DNA of 5,555 nucleotides, from positions 1 through 5,555 of the forward strand of contig JAQUTB010000135.1 in NCBI GenBank assembly GCA_028709985.1, in the 5' to 3' direction. This document shows, piece after piece, positions 3,902 through 5,555 of this stretch. How positions within the stretch are numbered: position 1 is the stretch's first letter; each line of letters starts with the position of its first letter. This DNA is from Dethiosulfovibrio sp. (GTDB taxonomy: Bacteria; Synergistota; Synergistia; Synergistales; Dethiosulfovibrionaceae). A program made the translations under genes and the position numbers. The notes below the pieces were generated by a model. It did not search any database. It was not told where the DNA came from and was given only the letters and a program-made list of their open reading frames with translations.

Positions 3902-5555
3902 ATGACTGAGAGAGAGAGAGTTGTCGAGAGTTACTTCGCCTGGAATCCCAAGGATGACCCTGATTTTGCTCACATGATTTTAGGGGAGAGGTCCATCGGT
4001 GGAAAAGGCCGTTCTTTGCTTTTCGGTATCAAGGCTCTCAGGGAATCGGGGGATCCCGAGCTGGCCGAGACGACTATTCCAAGGGCTATGTTCCTCGGAA
4101 GCGACGTCTTCGACGATTTCGTGGTCTCGATCCCGAACTTAAACGATCTGAGGATGGAGGGCACCTCTGAGGCCCTGGAGAAGGTCTTTCTGAATCACCC
4201 TCTCCCTGAGGAGGTCACAGACAGGGTGAGATCCTTCCTCTCCGACATGACCGATCCGGTCGTTGTCAGGAGCAGCAGCATTCAGGAGGATTCACTCAAG
4301 TATTCCTTCGCAGGAAAGTACCTGAGCGACTTTTTGGGCAATTTTGGTACTCTGGATTACAGGACCTGGGCGGTTTGTAGGGAGATAAGGCGGGTCTACT
4401 CCAGGGTCTTCTTCCCCAAGGCCATAGCCTATCGGTCGAGACACGGCATAGGGGACGACTCCATGGGGATAATCGTCATGGCTTTGTCCGGCCGATGGAG
4501 GGGGGATTTCTTCTACCCCACCATAGGTGGAGTGGGATTTTCCAGAAACTACCGTCGTTGGACCAGTCGGGTGTCTATGGAGGACGGCGTTGTGCGCTTT
4601 GTTTTCGGACTTGGGACTATGAGTACCAAGAGGGAGTATGCCAGGACCTGTTCCCTGACCAATCCTTTCCTTCGGCCTGAGGGGCAGGATCCCTACACGG
4701 TTTTACGTCACTCCCAGGAGCGGTTTCAGGCCATCTCCAAGAGACTTTTCGAGCATTCCTCTGACGAGAGGCCTGATACACTGGCCACGATGAACATAAA
4801 CGACGTGTGGAACGACGTCTTCCCCTGGTATCGCGATGAGATGAGCCAGTATGCCCAGCTTTACAGGGGAGATGAGGGTGGGGGCTACTTTGCGTCTCCG
4901 AGCCCTGGGCCATCCGGCGACAGGTCCGTGAGCAGGATATGCTTCACCTTCGAGGATTTTCCCAAAAAGCATAGACGATTTTTCGATAGGATGAAGAGGA
5001 CCTTGTCCGTATTGGAGGACGCCATGGGAGTTCCTGCGGACATAGAGTTCTCATACGAGCCTAAGGAGTCGCACCTGGAGCTCATACAGGCCAGGCCTCT
5101 TTGGGCTGGAAGTGGCATCTCGTCGTCCGCGCTTGAGGCCATAGACCAGGACAAGGTGATACTCAAGGCCGACAGGATGGTGACCAACGGATCCTTCAGA
5201 CATATCCCCAACCTTGTCTACGTCGACCACACAGTCTACGGATCCTCCAACGACTTTCACGACATCGCCAGAGCCGTCGGGACCGTCAACGACAGACTCA
5301 AAGGAGAGAGGTTTATATTCGTGGCTCCAGGCAGGATAGGCTCAAGCAATCCTCTTTTGGGCGTTCCGGTCCAGTACAACGAGCTTTCCAACTGCTGCTG
5401 CATGGTCGAGGTCGGCATACCAAAGATGGGCTATATGCCGGAGCTTTCCTACGGAACCCACTTCTTCTCCGATCTCGAGGTGGACGGTGTGCTGTATATG
5501 CCCGTTTTCGAGGGATATCAGAACAACCTATTTAAGCAAAGCTGGTTCGACAACG
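3902..5555 (+). CDS. PEP/pyruvate-binding (PPDK_N) ATP-grasp protein, copy 2 (3' end outside window)
   Basis: The frame is open from ATG 3902 to the window edge, giving 551 visible residues, probably a few tens short of the C-terminus judging by copy 1. The ATG is 13 bases after the stop of copy 1, with a G-rich GAGGGGGA sequence overlapping that stop as the ribosome binding site. The architecture is the same: GGKGRS (33-38), VVRSSSIQED (121-130), SFAGKY (135-140), D380-x-E382, IQARP (395-399), then the C-terminal domain with KADRMVTN, LGVPV, SNCCCMVEVGIPK and PELSYGTHFF (513-522). Differences include APGRIGS (475-481) in place of GPGRWGS and a Gly/Pro/Ser-rich insertion (about 325-342) that accounts for most of a 15-residue excess in the ATP-grasp part. 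Like copy 1, it shows no phosphohistidine domain in the visible part. A GA dinucleotide run covers codons 3-7. It is probably co-transcribed with copy 1 and may pair with it. Confidence 0.87.
   Translation, partial: MTERERVVESYFAWNPKDDPDFAHMILGERSIGGKGRSLLFGIKALRESGDPELAETTIPRAMFLGSDVFDDFVVSIPNLNDLRMEGTSEALEKVFLNHPLPEEVTDRVRSFLSDMTDPVVVRSSSIQEDSLKYSFAGKYLSDFLGNFGTLDYRTWAVCREIRRVYSRVFFPKAIAYRSRHGIGDDSMGIIVMALSGRWRGDFFYPTIGGVGFSRNYRRWTSRVSMEDGVVRFVFGLGTMSTKREYARTCSLTNPFLRPEGQDPYTVLRHSQERFQAISKRLFEHSSDERPDTLATMNINDVWNDVFPWYRDEMSQYAQLYRGDEGGGYFASPSPGPSGDRSVSRICFTFEDFPKKHRRFFDRMKRTLSVLEDAMGVPADIEFSYEPKESHLELIQARPLWAGSGISSSALEAIDQDKVILKADRMVTNGSFRHIPNLVYVDHTVYGSSNDFHDIARAVGTVNDRLKGERFIFVAPGRIGSSNPLLGVPVQYNELSNCCCMVEVGIPKMGYMPELSYGTHFFSDLEVDGVLYMPVFEGYQNNLFKQSWFDN
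3908..3920 (+). repeat. GA dinucleotide tract at the start of copy 2
   Basis: Six and a half GA units lie at codons 3-7 of the second PEP/pyruvate-binding gene. A change of one unit would shift the frame. By translation, gain of one unit gives a TGA after 25 codons and loss of one unit gives a TGA after 17 codons. The tract is short compared with proven phase-variable tracts. Confidence 0.6.

Noticed and set aside
4495..5260. Several open frames of 61-108 residues overlapping the second PEP-type gene
   Set aside because: All lie within a continuous, motif-rich reading frame on the + strand. They lack ribosome sites and family motifs.
1..5555. CRISPR array, phage or toxin-antitoxin module
   Set aside because: No regularly spaced repeats, phage proteins or small paired toxin/antitoxin frames were seen.

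Overview
This is a bacterial chromosomal window, moderately GC-rich by eye, with dense short-spaced genes, Shine-Dalgarno sites and sigma70-type promoter signals. No ribosomal RNA, phage or plasmid marker fixes the taxonomy. The gene content (MsrA, RarD, Tpx and paired PEP/pyruvate-binding-domain proteins) would suit an anaerobic or microaerobic bacterium, possibly Synergistota. That placement is a low-confidence inference and was not checked against any database.

Left part (1-1257). The 3' end of a methionine sulfoxide reductase gene (msrA, + strand) converges on rarD (- strand), a ten-helix EamA/DMT-family permease. A small non-coding element (137-295) with perfect 18-bp inverted ends sits between them. 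It looks like a MITE or a solo IS remnant inserted at a TA-rich target, and its right end touches the rarD stop codon. The rarD/tpx intergenic region is divergent and carries a candidate tpx promoter.

Middle part (1258-2172). tpx encodes an atypical 2-Cys thiol peroxidase. Its stop codon is inside a perfect 54-nt palindrome that forms a bidirectional intrinsic terminator. The distal arm of that palindrome supplies the -35 box of a near-consensus extended -10 promoter for the next gene. That gene encodes a 52-residue tautomerase-like protein that lacks the catalytic N-terminal proline, and it ends at its own terminator hairpin.

Right part (2173-5555). Two tandem paralogous genes, 13 bases apart, encode proteins with the ATP-grasp (PEP/pyruvate-binding, PPDK_N) domain of PEP synthase and pyruvate phosphate dikinase. 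Both lack the swivelling phosphohistidine domain and the PEP-binding barrel. In their place is a conserved C-terminal domain with a (G/A)PGR(W/I)GS motif, a cysteine cluster and a PELSYGTHFF block. The second gene runs off the window and has a GA dinucleotide run just after its start codon. This pair is the most interesting content: a probable two-protein ATP-dependent system of unknown reaction.

Functionally, MsrA and Tpx both belong to thiol-based repair of or defence against oxidants. The window does not show a link between that pair and the kinase-like pair beyond proximity.
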